Assembly: GCA_030447525.1 (NCBI GenBank) | Contig: JAUJOR010000016.1 | Location: 49,297 to 113,296, forward strand | Reading direction: 5' to 3' | From: Chloroflexota bacterium | Lineage (GTDB): Bacteria > Chloroflexota > UBA11872 > UBA12225 | Length of the DNA: 64,000 nt | Notes under the pieces: model-generated | Databases searched by the model: none | Told to the model about the DNA's origin: nothing | The model's input: the letters and a program-made list of their open reading frames with translations, nothing else | Position numbers and translations under genes: made by a program | Part shown: positions 44,862 to 52,962 of the stretch, in pieces | How positions within the stretch are numbered: position 1 is the first letter of the stretch | Layout of the letters: the number at the start of each line of letters is the position of its first letter

Positions 44862-44897
44862 CCGTTCTCTGCTTCCCCCGGGTTCAGGAGAGAACGG
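44862..44897. terminator. Hairpin between convergent genes
   Basis: CCGTTCTCT at 44862-44870 pairs with AGAGAACGG at 44889-44897. It lies between the ends of ilvE and the TPR gene and could terminate both. No T-tract. Confidence 0.4.
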
Positions 44898-44925
44898 ACG
44901 CAATGTCGCCTTGGCTCTGGGCCGC

Positions 44926-45387
44926 TTAGCTTTCCCCTACCTTGGACAAGAACTGCTCCGCGGCCTCTTGCGCCGGAGTGAAGTGAGGATCGAGGGCCAG
45001 GGCGCTGTAGTAGAGTTGCGTCGCCCGGCGTTCGTCCCCCTGATCCTCGTACTGCTTGCCGCGGTTGAAGTAGCTGGTGACCAGCTTCTCCTTGTACGTT
45101 GGATCGTCGGGGTGTAGCTCCATCAGCCGGCTGAAAATGACGATGCAGCGCTCGAAGTCATAGGCCCCCCAGGCGGTGTGCTGCTCGGCCTGGAGCTGCT
45201 CGTCTCCTGTGGGTACCGGTTGTGCCTGCTGCGCGGCCAGCTCCTGGTTCGTCTGGGCGACTATCGGGTCGCTCAACGCCGCCGCCCCCGTTGAGCCGCT
45301 CCCGGCTGATCCGAGGGACGAAGGACTACCCGGGCCCGCCGCCGGCCCTGATGTTGTGGCCGTCTGGCTGTGCTTGCGGTTGAACAA
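44926..45387 (-). CDS. TPR-containing protein
   Basis: 153 residues from a TTG at 45387; a stop lies five codons upstream, so no earlier start exists. A Gly/Ser/Ala-rich N-terminal 50 residues is followed by a TPR-like helical unit: GAYDFERCIVIFSRLMELHP, then KEKLVTSYFNRGKQYEDQGD and RRATQLYYSALALDPHFTPA. Probably a scaffold protein. The ribosome site is weak, and an inverted repeat begins 6 bp upstream of the start. Confidence 0.6.
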   Translation of the reverse strand: MFNRKHSQTATTSGPAAGPGSPSSLGSAGSGSTGAAALSDPIVAQTNQELAAQQAQPVPTGDEQLQAEQHTAWGAYDFERCIVIFSRLMELHPDDPTYKEKLVTSYFNRGKQYEDQGDERRATQLYYSALALDPHFTPAQEAAEQFLSKVGES

Positions 45388-45392
45388 CGACC

Positions 45393-45544
45393 CTAGCCCG
45401 GATTATTCACGGGGTTGAGACCGCCCAGATCACAGCGGCCCTTGTGTCTACATGAGCCACCAGGAGGGAAATGGCCCTGTCTCAGGCACCGTTCCAGGAG
45501 TAGCTGGGCTAGCACCGTTACCGTGTATGAATAATCCTGGCTAG
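45393..45544. repeat. 152-bp segment bounded by 17-bp terminal inverted repeats
   Basis: CTAGCCCGGATTATTCA at 45393-45409 and TGAATAATCCTGGCTAG at 45528-45544 are inverted copies with one mismatch. The AT-rich core stands out from the surrounding sequence. No coding sequence inside. No clear target-site duplication. Could be a MITE-like element or a two-site operator upstream of the TPR gene. Confidence 0.4.
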
Positions 45545-45714
45545 ACGCTGCAGCACCGGTAACATGACCATATATGCACCTCCTCTAGAGGCCGCCTACA
45601 TGCACAAACTGCGCCACTATCCCCCTGCGGCCTACCGGTGCCATCCCTACCGGTCGGGGCGAGAGCCGGAGGGGACGCTGGGGAGGTCACCAGGTGTGCC
45701 AGCTGCGCCCAGGG

Positions 45715-47121
45715 TCACTTCCCTTGGCTGCGCTCGAAGTCCTGACGCATCTGGGTCCAGAGCTGAACACCCCGGTCTACGGCATCCTTGGAGGCCTGCC
45801 TGCCCTCCATCACTTCAGCCACTACCTTGGTGAATTCCGTGCGCCAGAGGGCAGACCAGGGGGCTTTCACCCCCGGGCGCGGGGAGGCGTTGAGTAGCAC
45901 CTTGTTGTAGGCATCCAGGTCGCCCCAGCCTTCGACGAACTTCTTGATCTCCGGGTCTTCGGCGATGGACTTATAGCCGAAGTTGAGCCCCTGCTCTATC
46001 CACCACCGCTTGGCCACGGTGTACTTGCCGGCGGCGTCCTTGCCCCCCAGAAAGTAGATCAGCTTCCACGCCTCCTGGGGAAACTTGGTCCCGGCGAAGA
46101 TGGCGTACTGGCGGCAGATGGCCTGCGTCCCGGTCTTCCCGGCAACAAAGCTGGGATTGACATAATTCAGGAGTTGCCCGGCGGCGGCGCCGCCGACGGT
46201 GCTGCCGCCGGACTGGCTGCCGGTGGCCTGCGCCAGGCCATTGAGGCGCTTGAGGTCGTAGAAGGCCCCCCAGGAGTAGGTCGCCTTGCCATTATCGAAG
46301 GCCGTCGCTCCCCCGCTGTCCAGGCCAAAGATCTGGTCGCCAGAGTAGGCCTGGTAGAGCTTGTCCAGGATGTCCTTGAAGAGCGAGTCCTTGCCGAAGA
46401 TCGGCTGCATGTCATCGTCGAACATGCGCTTGCCGCTGGCCAGGTACCAATTCTCCAGATCACCTTCGCCGGGCGCGCCGTAGCGGGGGAACTCCACGCC
46501 GTTGATCCGCTGACGCTTGATCTGGGTGGCCTGCGTGCGGAACTCTTCCCAGGTCGCGGGGGGGCGGGCGAAGCCGGCTTGCTTCAAGTGCTCCTTGTTG
46601 TAAAAGGCGATCGACGGCCCGACATAGTAGATTGTCCCGTACTTCTTGCCCTTGTAGTTCGTCTGCTCGGTGATGAAAGGGTACTCGTCCTTGGTCAAGT
46701 CCTTGGCCCCTGGCATGTTGTCCAGGGGGAGCACCCACTTGGCCTCAGCCCACTCGGCGGCATCCTCATCGCGCATGTACATCGCGTCCGTGCGCTCTCC
46801 GGCAAGAAAGGCCGTGGTCATGCGCTTGCGGTACGCCTCGCAGCAAGGCCCGGTCTCCGGCCCTTCCACCTTGATGCCCGGATTCTCCTGCTCGAAGCGG
46901 TCGAGGTTGTCCCGCACGATCTGGGGGTTGTAGTCCCACATGCTCAGCTTGATCGTCACCGGTCCCTGCGTCCGCGAGGCCTGACTCGACCCGCTGCCGG
47001 TCGTTGGGCCGCAGGCGGCCAGGCTGACGAGCCCCCCCGCCATTCCCGCCCCGCCTAGCAGACGCCGGCGGCGCAATCCCTGAGCCCCACTCCACCCTCG
47101 CTGTCCCCTACTTGACTCCAT
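45715..47121 (-). CDS. Sugar ABC transporter solute-binding lipoprotein (orphan)
   Basis: 468 residues. Twin-Arg run RRRRLLGGAGMAGG then lipobox SLAAC near 33-37, so possibly Tat-exported and lipid-anchored. Mature part opens VTIKLSMWDYNPQIVRDNLD and shows the family 1 pattern (FYNKEHLKQAGFARPPATWE, WKLIYFLGGKDAAGKY). Two adjacent Cys in TGPCCEAYRK are unusual. Start ATG with AAGGGAT. No permease or ATPase adjoins it; the extra permease pair at 12.4-14.3 kb is one conceivable partner. Confidence 0.85.
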   Translation of the reverse strand: MESSRGQRGWSGAQGLRRRRLLGGAGMAGGLVSLAACGPTTGSGSSQASRTQGPVTIKLSMWDYNPQIVRDNLDRFEQENPGIKVEGPETGPCCEAYRKRMTTAFLAGERTDAMYMRDEDAAEWAEAKWVLPLDNMPGAKDLTKDEYPFITEQTNYKGKKYGTIYYVGPSIAFYNKEHLKQAGFARPPATWEEFRTQATQIKRQRINGVEFPRYGAPGEGDLENWYLASGKRMFDDDMQPIFGKDSLFKDILDKLYQAYSGDQIFGLDSGGATAFDNGKATYSWGAFYDLKRLNGLAQATGSQSGGSTVGGAAAGQLLNYVNPSFVAGKTGTQAICRQYAIFAGTKFPQEAWKLIYFLGGKDAAGKYTVAKRWWIEQGLNFGYKSIAEDPEIKKFVEGWGDLDAYNKVLLNASPRPGVKAPWSALWRTEFTKVVAEVMEGRQASKDAVDRGVQLWTQMRQDFERSQGK

Positions 47122-47362
47122 TGACCCATCCCTTCAAGACTGCGGTGGCCAGACCCCAGCTGTTCGACGGACGATCTATCGTCGTGCCCCGTCGTGCCCC
47201 GTCGCGCGCATCGTAGCACGGCACGGCGGAGGCCAGTCTGACCGCCCGACTGTAGCCGTCCTTTGGTGGCCCGGGCCATAGACGCCTCGCACAAGCGGAG
47301 CCGGCCGGGCTTGTGTCGGGGTCCCTGTGAGTGGGCCTGGGCCCTCGGGCGGCGGTGGTGGG
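47122..47362. other. Upstream region of the orphan binding protein
   Basis: Spacer between argG and the binding-protein gene, both minus. GTCGTGCCCC is repeated exactly in tandem at 47181-47200, followed by a partly inverted GCACGGCACGG near 47216. Could be a regulator site array. Confidence 0.3.
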
Positions 47363-48616
47363 TTATTCCCGATTCAGCCTGGGGAGGAGGCGCAGGGCGA
47401 AGTTGCGCGCCGGCACCCCCAGGACTCGCAGGAAGCCCTCGGCGTCGGCATGATCAAAGGTTCCGACGCGCTCCATCGAGGCGTCGTCGGCCGCATAGAG
47501 GGCCCCGCTATCCTCCAGCTCGGAGGCCCCCTCAAAGACCACGTTCCCCTTGAAGAGACGCAGCGTCACCGTCCCGGAGACGAGGGTGGCGATACGCTCC
47601 ACAGCCGCGAGTGCGGCCGTGGTACCCAGGTCGTACCAATAGCCCTGGTAGATCTGCACGGCCAGGTAGCGGGAGAGGTGGTCGAAAAGCTCGCGCGCGC
47701 GGCGGTCGAGGTAGAGCTGCAGTAGGTACTCGTAGGCTTGCCCGATGAGCTCCATTCCCGGGGCCTCGTATACCCCGCGGGACTTGATCCCCACGAAGCG
47801 GTTCTCCACGACGTGGCGCCCGATCCCGATGCCGTGCCTGCCGGCGATACGATTCGCCCGCCGGAAGACCTCCGCCAGGGAGCTGCCCACCCCGTCTAGG
47901 GCCACTGGCCGGCCAGCCTGCCAGGTCAGGCGCAGGAGCTGGGGCTCATCCGGCGCCTCCCAGGGCCACAGCCCCATCTCCGGCGTCACCAGGGTGGCCG
48001 GCGTCTCCAGCGCTTCCAGCTGGCCGGCCTCGTGGGTCAGGCCGAGCAAGTTGGCGTCGGTAGAGTAGATTTGCTCCACGCTGGCCTTGATCGGCAAACC
48101 GTAGGCCGTGGCGTACTCCACCATCTCCTTGCGTCCGCCGAAGGTGTCCAGCATTGCCGGGTCACGCCAGGGGGCGTATACGGCGATCTCAGGCGCCAGC
48201 ATGGCCGTCGCCAGCTGGAAGCGCACCTGGTCGTTGCCCCGCCCCGTAGCGCCATGGAACAGGACGTCCAGGTGCTGTTCCCGCAGCGCGCCAATGGCCA
48301 GGCGGGTGGTGACGTACCGGGCGATGGCCGTGGTGTTCCAGTAGCCACCTTCGTACTTCGCCTGGGCCTGGACGACGGAGAGCCCGGCCTCGGCCAGGGC
48401 CTCTTGGCCGGGGAGGATGTGCGCCGAGGCCGCGCCGCAGGCCAGCATGCGCTGGCGGACGGCGTCCAGGTCTGGCTCGTCCGGCTGGCCCAGGTCAACC
48501 GTAAAGCAGTGTGGCTCGACCCCCTGGGCCCGCAGCCAGTGCGTAATAGTGCAGCTATCCAGCCCGCCGGACACCAGCCCGCCGACCCGCTTGCCCTTGA
48601 GCTCCTCCACGCGCAT
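47363..48616 (-). CDS. argG: Argininosuccinate synthase
   Basis: Joins citrulline and aspartate with ATP in arginine synthesis. 417 residues with the PP-loop VSGGLDSC near 15, EGGYWNTTAIARYV, HGATGRGNDQVRF and YSTDANLLGLTHEAG, all standard ArgG blocks, and GIGRHVVENRFVGIKSRGVY of the citrulline site. The ATG at 48616 has no clear ribosome site. No other arg genes are in the window. Confidence 0.93.
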   Translation of the reverse strand: MRVEELKGKRVGGLVSGGLDSCTITHWLRAQGVEPHCFTVDLGQPDEPDLDAVRQRMLACGAASAHILPGQEALAEAGLSVVQAQAKYEGGYWNTTAIARYVTTRLAIGALREQHLDVLFHGATGRGNDQVRFQLATAMLAPEIAVYAPWRDPAMLDTFGGRKEMVEYATAYGLPIKASVEQIYSTDANLLGLTHEAGQLEALETPATLVTPEMGLWPWEAPDEPQLLRLTWQAGRPVALDGVGSSLAEVFRRANRIAGRHGIGIGRHVVENRFVGIKSRGVYEAPGMELIGQAYEYLLQLYLDRRARELFDHLSRYLAVQIYQGYWYDLGTTAALAAVERIATLVSGTVTLRLFKGNVVFEGASELEDSGALYAADDASMERVGTFDHADAEGFLRVLGVPARNFALRLLPRLNRE

Positions 48617-48762
48617 TGGGCTAAGTATGCAGGAGGGAGCTCCGCGGATGCAGTCCGGGCGTGCTGGCGGCGGGGCGTACTAAGTAGGTCAAACCGCAAA
48701 TAAATGGTGCTCGCGCCAGATCACCAGAACAGAGTATGGTCAGTCAAATGCAAGGTGGCCCA

Positions 48763-50187
48763 CTAGCGCAGGATGGAGGGCAAAATCCCCAGCTGCTCGC
48801 GGTACTTGGCAACGGTGCGGCGGGCGACGACGATCCCTTTGTGGGCCAGCAACTCGGCGATCTGCTCGTCGGTCAGGGGCTCCGATTCGTGCTCGATCAT
48901 GTCCTTGATCACGTCTTTGGCCGACAGGGACGGGGTAAAGAAGTGGGCCAGGGGCACTACCTCGCCGGAGGGGAGCATGACGTACTTCTGGGCCGTCGCC
49001 CGAGAGACGGTGGACTCGTGCACGCCCAGCTCGGCCGCCACCATCGCTCGGGTTAGGGGGCGCAAATGGCGCACTCCCTTGTCCAGGTACTCGCCCTGGT
49101 AGCTGACCAGAAAGGCCACGATCCGCTGCAGCGTCTGGCGCCGCTGGTCAATGTTGGCCATGAAGAGGCGGGCGCGCGAGACGTATTGCTGGATGTGCTT
49201 CTTCTCGTTGTCATTAAGCTGCGCCTCGTGCTGCTGGCTGCGCATCATCAGCTCCCGGTAGAGGGGGTTGATGCGTAGGAAGAAGCGCTTCGACTCCACC
49301 ACATCGACCTCGAAGCCCTTGTCTCGCTTAGAGATGATCACATCCGGGAGGACGTAGCCGGAGGTGACGCCGCTGGTGGAAGGGGTGCCTTGAGCGGGGA
49401 AAGGGTTGAGGTGTCGCTTGATGAACTGCGCCGCCGCCGTGACCTCAGCGCTGCTGATGCGCATCTCCTGGGCAATGCGGCTAAACTTGTGCTCTCCGAG
49501 CTGCTCCAGGTGGTGCGTCACGATCTCGCGCACGTGGGGGCAAGTGATCCCTTGCCCTTCCAGGAAGTCCAGCTGGAGCAACAGGCACTCCTTGAGATCG
49601 CGCGCCCCGATGCCGACGGGCTCCTGCTGCTGAAGCTCCCGTAGGACGGCGGCCACAGCACCGGGCTCGACCCCCAGGGCCATGGCGGCGTCCTCCACGG
49701 AACAGTCTAGAAAGCCCCGCTCGTCCAGGTTGCCGATCAAGAACTCGGCGATGGCCATCTCATCCGCGCCCAGCACCGACCCCAGCTCTCGCATCAGGTG
49801 CTCCGGTAGGGACATCTCCGCGGCCACGTGGACTACGGGATCAAAATCCTCCTCCGGGTCACGACGGGCCATAGAGGGGCCCTCTTCGTAGTAGTAGTCG
49901 TCGCGGTCGCGGGCGACCTCACGCTCTTCCCCCCCGGCATCGAGCTGGCTGCTGGCCGCCCGCTGGGCAGACATGCAGTGGGCGCAGAAGGGACCCTCGA
50001 TAGCCGCGCCGCAACGCGGGCAGGTGGGCTTGTCCAGCTTCTCCAGCGCCGGGTTCTCCGACAGCTCGGCATTGATCAGGTCCTGGAGCTCCATTGAGGA
50101 GAGCTCCAGGACGTGGTTCATCGCCACCAGCCGTGGCGAGACCTTCATCTGGGTAGTCGCGATCTGCGACAGCTCCATACCGTCCAT
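48763..50187 (-). CDS. rpoN: RNA polymerase sigma-54 factor with zinc-ribbon insertion
   Basis: 474 residues. Region I is recognisable (SPRLVAMNHVLELSSMELQD then AELSENPALE), the core-binding domain follows, and the C-terminus carries the RpoN box ARRTVAKYREQLGI. Between region I and the core domain, CPRC and CAHC at residues 56-59 and 68-71 form a compact four-Cys zinc ribbon that ordinary sigma54 lacks, followed by an acidic Asp/Tyr/Glu stretch (region II-like). Start ATG with GGAGG 11 bases up; ATG 50178 also possible. The next gene upstream encodes an NtrC-type activator. Confidence 0.92.
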   Translation of the reverse strand: MDGMELSQIATTQMKVSPRLVAMNHVLELSSMELQDLINAELSENPALEKLDKPTCPRCGAAIEGPFCAHCMSAQRAASSQLDAGGEEREVARDRDDYYYEEGPSMARRDPEEDFDPVVHVAAEMSLPEHLMRELGSVLGADEMAIAEFLIGNLDERGFLDCSVEDAAMALGVEPGAVAAVLRELQQQEPVGIGARDLKECLLLQLDFLEGQGITCPHVREIVTHHLEQLGEHKFSRIAQEMRISSAEVTAAAQFIKRHLNPFPAQGTPSTSGVTSGYVLPDVIISKRDKGFEVDVVESKRFFLRINPLYRELMMRSQQHEAQLNDNEKKHIQQYVSRARLFMANIDQRRQTLQRIVAFLVSYQGEYLDKGVRHLRPLTRAMVAAELGVHESTVSRATAQKYVMLPSGEVVPLAHFFTPSLSAKDVIKDMIEHESEPLTDEQIAELLAHKGIVVARRTVAKYREQLGILPSILR

Positions 50188-50331
50188 TAACCGGCCCGCC
50201 TCCGAGTCATCGCACTCACCTCTTGGGCCTCAAGGGTTAACGTCGGCACACGCCCATTCACGATCCGTGCCGCCGTCTGACGAACAACGCCAGCCCGGTT
50301 CCGGGAGAGCATATCCCCTCCGCCGCGCCGG

Positions 50332-51768
50332 TCACTCGCCGGCGGCGTCGGAGTCGAGATCCTCACGCCCCTCCCCGGCATTGAGGCGGCGCAGCTTCTC
50401 CTCCAGGGCCGCCCGGTCCAGGCCCAGGAAGCGCGCGGCCCCCTCTCGGTCACCCCCGCACTCCTGAATGGCAAACAGCACCGCCCGCCGCTCGACGCCG
50501 GCCAGGAGGTTCTGGAGCGTCTGACCGCGCCGCAGGGCCTGCTCCACATCGATTGGTCCCGCCGTCGACCCGGCGACGGCGGCGTGGGAAAAGACGATGT
50601 GCTGGGGCATGATCATGCCACCTTGGGCCATGACCACCGCCCGCTCGATCAAGTTCTCCAGCTCGCGGACGTTGCCCGGGAAGCTGTGCTGCAGCACAAG
50701 CTCCAGGGCCTCTTCCGAGATCCGTGCCGGGGTGGGGGAGTTGTTGAAGCGATGCTTATCCACGAAATGGAACGTCAGGTTGCGCACGTCGTCCAGGTTC
50801 TCGTCGTCGTGGCGCCGCTCCCGCAGCGGGGGCATCTCAATCGTGACCACGTTCAGCCGGTAGTACAGGTCTTCCCGGAAGTTGCCCTTGGCCACCTCGT
50901 CGGGAAGCCACTTGTTGGTGGCGGCGATGATGCGTACGTCCACCCGAATGGGGATGCTCCCCCCGACGCGTTCGAACTCCCGCTCTTGGAGCACGCGCAG
51001 GAGCTTGCGCTGCGTGGTGAGAGTCATCTCGCCGATCTCGTCCAGAAAGATGGTGCCCTTGTGGGCCAGCTCGAACCGCCCCTTGCGCTGGTTGATGGCG
51101 CTGGTGAAGGAGCCCTTCTCGTGACCGAACAGCTCGCTCTCCAGGAGCGTTTCCGGAAGCGTGGCGCAGGCCACCTTGATCAGCGGACCGCCCCGGCGGT
51201 TGCTCGCCCGGTGAATCTGCTCCGCCACCAGCTCCTTGCCGGTCCCGGTCTCGCCCATGACCAGCACCGTGGCGTCCGAGCGGGCGATGCGCCCGATGGT
51301 CTTGAAGATCTCCACCATGCTGGGGCTGCGCCCGATGATGCGGTCGGACGGATCGAAGCGCAGCTGCTCCTTGAGCTCGTGCACCTCCTCCTTCAGGGCC
51401 TCGTAGGCGAACAGGCGCTTGATAGTCAAGGCCAGCTCGTCGAGGTCGAAAGGCTTCGGGATGTAGTCGTAGGCCCCTAGCTGCATCGCCTCGATAGCCA
51501 TCTGGGACGTCCCCTGGGCAGTAAAGACGATCACCGGCACCCGTAACTTTTCCGCCTGCAGGCGCTTGATCACCTCTAGCCCATCGATGCCCGGGGGCAT
51601 GTAGATGTCCACCAGGAGGAGGTCCGGGGGGGTCGCCTTGGCTTTCTCAAGCGCCTCTTCGCCGGACCACGCGCCCTCGAACTCATATCCTTCCTCGCGG
51701 AGAAAGGTTTCAAGGAGGGCGACGATTGGCTGCTCGTCGTCAGCGACAAGGATACGCTTTGATGTCAC
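50332..51768 (-). CDS. Sigma54-dependent response regulator, NtrC family
   Basis: 478 residues from a GTG. Receiver domain 1-120 with phospho-acceptor Asp in LLLVDIYMP and PKPFDLDEL; AAA+ domain about 145-385 with Walker A GETGTGKE, Walker B GTIFLDEIGEM and arginine fingers in REDLYYRLNV; Fis-like helix-turn-helix at the end (REGAARFLGLDRAALEEKLR). The sigma54-contacting GAFTGA loop reads GSFTSA. No histidine kinase is adjacent. It lies 144 bp upstream of rpoN on the same strand. Confidence 0.92.
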   Translation of the reverse strand: MTSKRILVADDEQPIVALLETFLREEGYEFEGAWSGEEALEKAKATPPDLLLVDIYMPPGIDGLEVIKRLQAEKLRVPVIVFTAQGTSQMAIEAMQLGAYDYIPKPFDLDELALTIKRLFAYEALKEEVHELKEQLRFDPSDRIIGRSPSMVEIFKTIGRIARSDATVLVMGETGTGKELVAEQIHRASNRRGGPLIKVACATLPETLLESELFGHEKGSFTSAINQRKGRFELAHKGTIFLDEIGEMTLTTQRKLLRVLQEREFERVGGSIPIRVDVRIIAATNKWLPDEVAKGNFREDLYYRLNVVTIEMPPLRERRHDDENLDDVRNLTFHFVDKHRFNNSPTPARISEEALELVLQHSFPGNVRELENLIERAVVMAQGGMIMPQHIVFSHAAVAGSTAGPIDVEQALRRGQTLQNLLAGVERRAVLFAIQECGGDREGAARFLGLDRAALEEKLRRLNAGEGREDLDSDAAGE

Positions 51769-51903
51769 GCGGCCTTTACTTTCCTCAGTAGATTGTACGT
51801 GCCGGTGGTGCCGGAGTGCGCCATCCGCGGTGCCGCAGCTCGTGTGGGGAAGCGAGCTGGCGGTAGCCGCCGCGACCCGCGACGCTACCGGCGCGGAGCG
51901 GAT

Positions 51904-52755
51904 CTACGCTCGGCTGGCGGGACCCTCCCCGAAGCCGAACAGGGCAGCGGGGGTGTCCCACAGGATCTGGCGCCGGTCTTCGTCGCTCAGGGGCAGCTCG
52001 CGCTCCACGTAGCGCAAGGCTTCTTCCAGGGGGACGAGGCGGGCAGCGCGAGGGTAGCCGGTACCCCACAGCATGCGCTGCGGACCGAAGCGCTCCCGCA
52101 GCAACCTGACAAAGGGCCAGGTGTCACGCCAGGGGAACGCCTCCTTGGAGGCGATCTGGTAGTCCCCAATCTTGATCCAGGTACGTGGAAACTCCGCCAA
52201 GCGCAGCACCGGCTGGAAGCTGGGGTAGGGGGACGCCTCGGTGACGTCCGGCTTGCCCAGATGGTCGATGATCACCCGGACGTCCGGGTGCCGCTCAATC
52301 ATCCGCCCCAGCGCCGGGGCGTGCTTCGGCCACATGTGCACCTGCAGGATAGCCCCGGTCGCGGCGGCGGCGTCCCACAGCGGGTCATTCCCCGGGGCGT
52401 CCAGCCAGGAGGGAGCGTCCGGATAGTACAGCGGATGAAGGCGGAAGCCCGACAGCCCCCGTGCCATCCACCGTTCTAGATCGCGGGCGTTGTCCGGCGC
52501 TAACGGATCGACCAAGCCGATGGCCCGGAAGGGACCGGGATAGCGCTCCAGGCACTCCACCATATAGGTGTTATCCCAGCCGAAGGCGCTGCTCTGCACC
52601 AGGACGGCGTGAGTGATGTCCCCCTCCTCCATGTCCTGGAGGAGCCACTCCACCGGGGCGGCCGCCGCCGGGGGCCGCACCTTGGCGTCAGGTGCCGGCC
52701 GGTGGCCGGGGGCATCGTCAAGCGCCCAGACGTGGACGTGGGTGTCGATCTTCAT
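51904..52755 (-). CDS. Amidohydrolase family 2, lactonase-like
   Basis: 283 residues from the ATG at 52755. KIDTHVHVW (HxH), LQVHMWPKHAP, IIDHLGKPDV fit the family that includes fuconolactonase and rhamnonolactonase. At the position of the usual metal-binding Asp (WGSD/WGTD) this protein has MLWGTGYPR, a Gly. Divergent from a MocA-type dehydrogenase gene, which supports a sugar-lactone role. There is no ribosome site, and CATACT lies about nine bases before the ATG, so the mRNA may be nearly leaderless. Confidence 0.75.
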   Translation of the reverse strand: MKIDTHVHVWALDDAPGHRPAPDAKVRPPAAAAPVEWLLQDMEEGDITHAVLVQSSAFGWDNTYMVECLERYPGPFRAIGLVDPLAPDNARDLERWMARGLSGFRLHPLYYPDAPSWLDAPGNDPLWDAAAATGAILQVHMWPKHAPALGRMIERHPDVRVIIDHLGKPDVTEASPYPSFQPVLRLAEFPRTWIKIGDYQIASKEAFPWRDTWPFVRLLRERFGPQRMLWGTGYPRAARLVPLEEALRYVERELPLSDEDRRQILWDTPAALFGFGEGPASRA

Positions 52756-52766
52756 CAATGGGCAGT

Positions 52767-52824
52767 ATGCACTATGCAGTACCTACAGATCTGCATACCT
52801 GTGTGCATTCCTGTTGGTGTGCAT
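52767..52824. promoter_or_regulatory. Array of ATGCA/TGCAT motifs between divergent genes
   Basis: ATGCA at 52767 and 52774, then TGCAT at 52792, 52804 and 52820. TATGCAG (52773-52779) and CTGCATA (52791-52797) are exact inverted copies. Five half-sites in 58 bp of a GC-rich genome, in a shared promoter region, suggest a regulator-binding array. Confidence 0.45.
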
Positions 52825-52962
52825 CGTCGCCGCCCTGCCGGCGGTGGGGCTGCCGGTGGCCGACGACACCGCTGCGGGTATCATCCCCTCCCAGCCTGGA
52901 GGTGGCCAGGGCAGGGAGTGGCGGCCGGGCCGGCCCGGCCGGCGCAGAGAGGGAGCGCAGTG

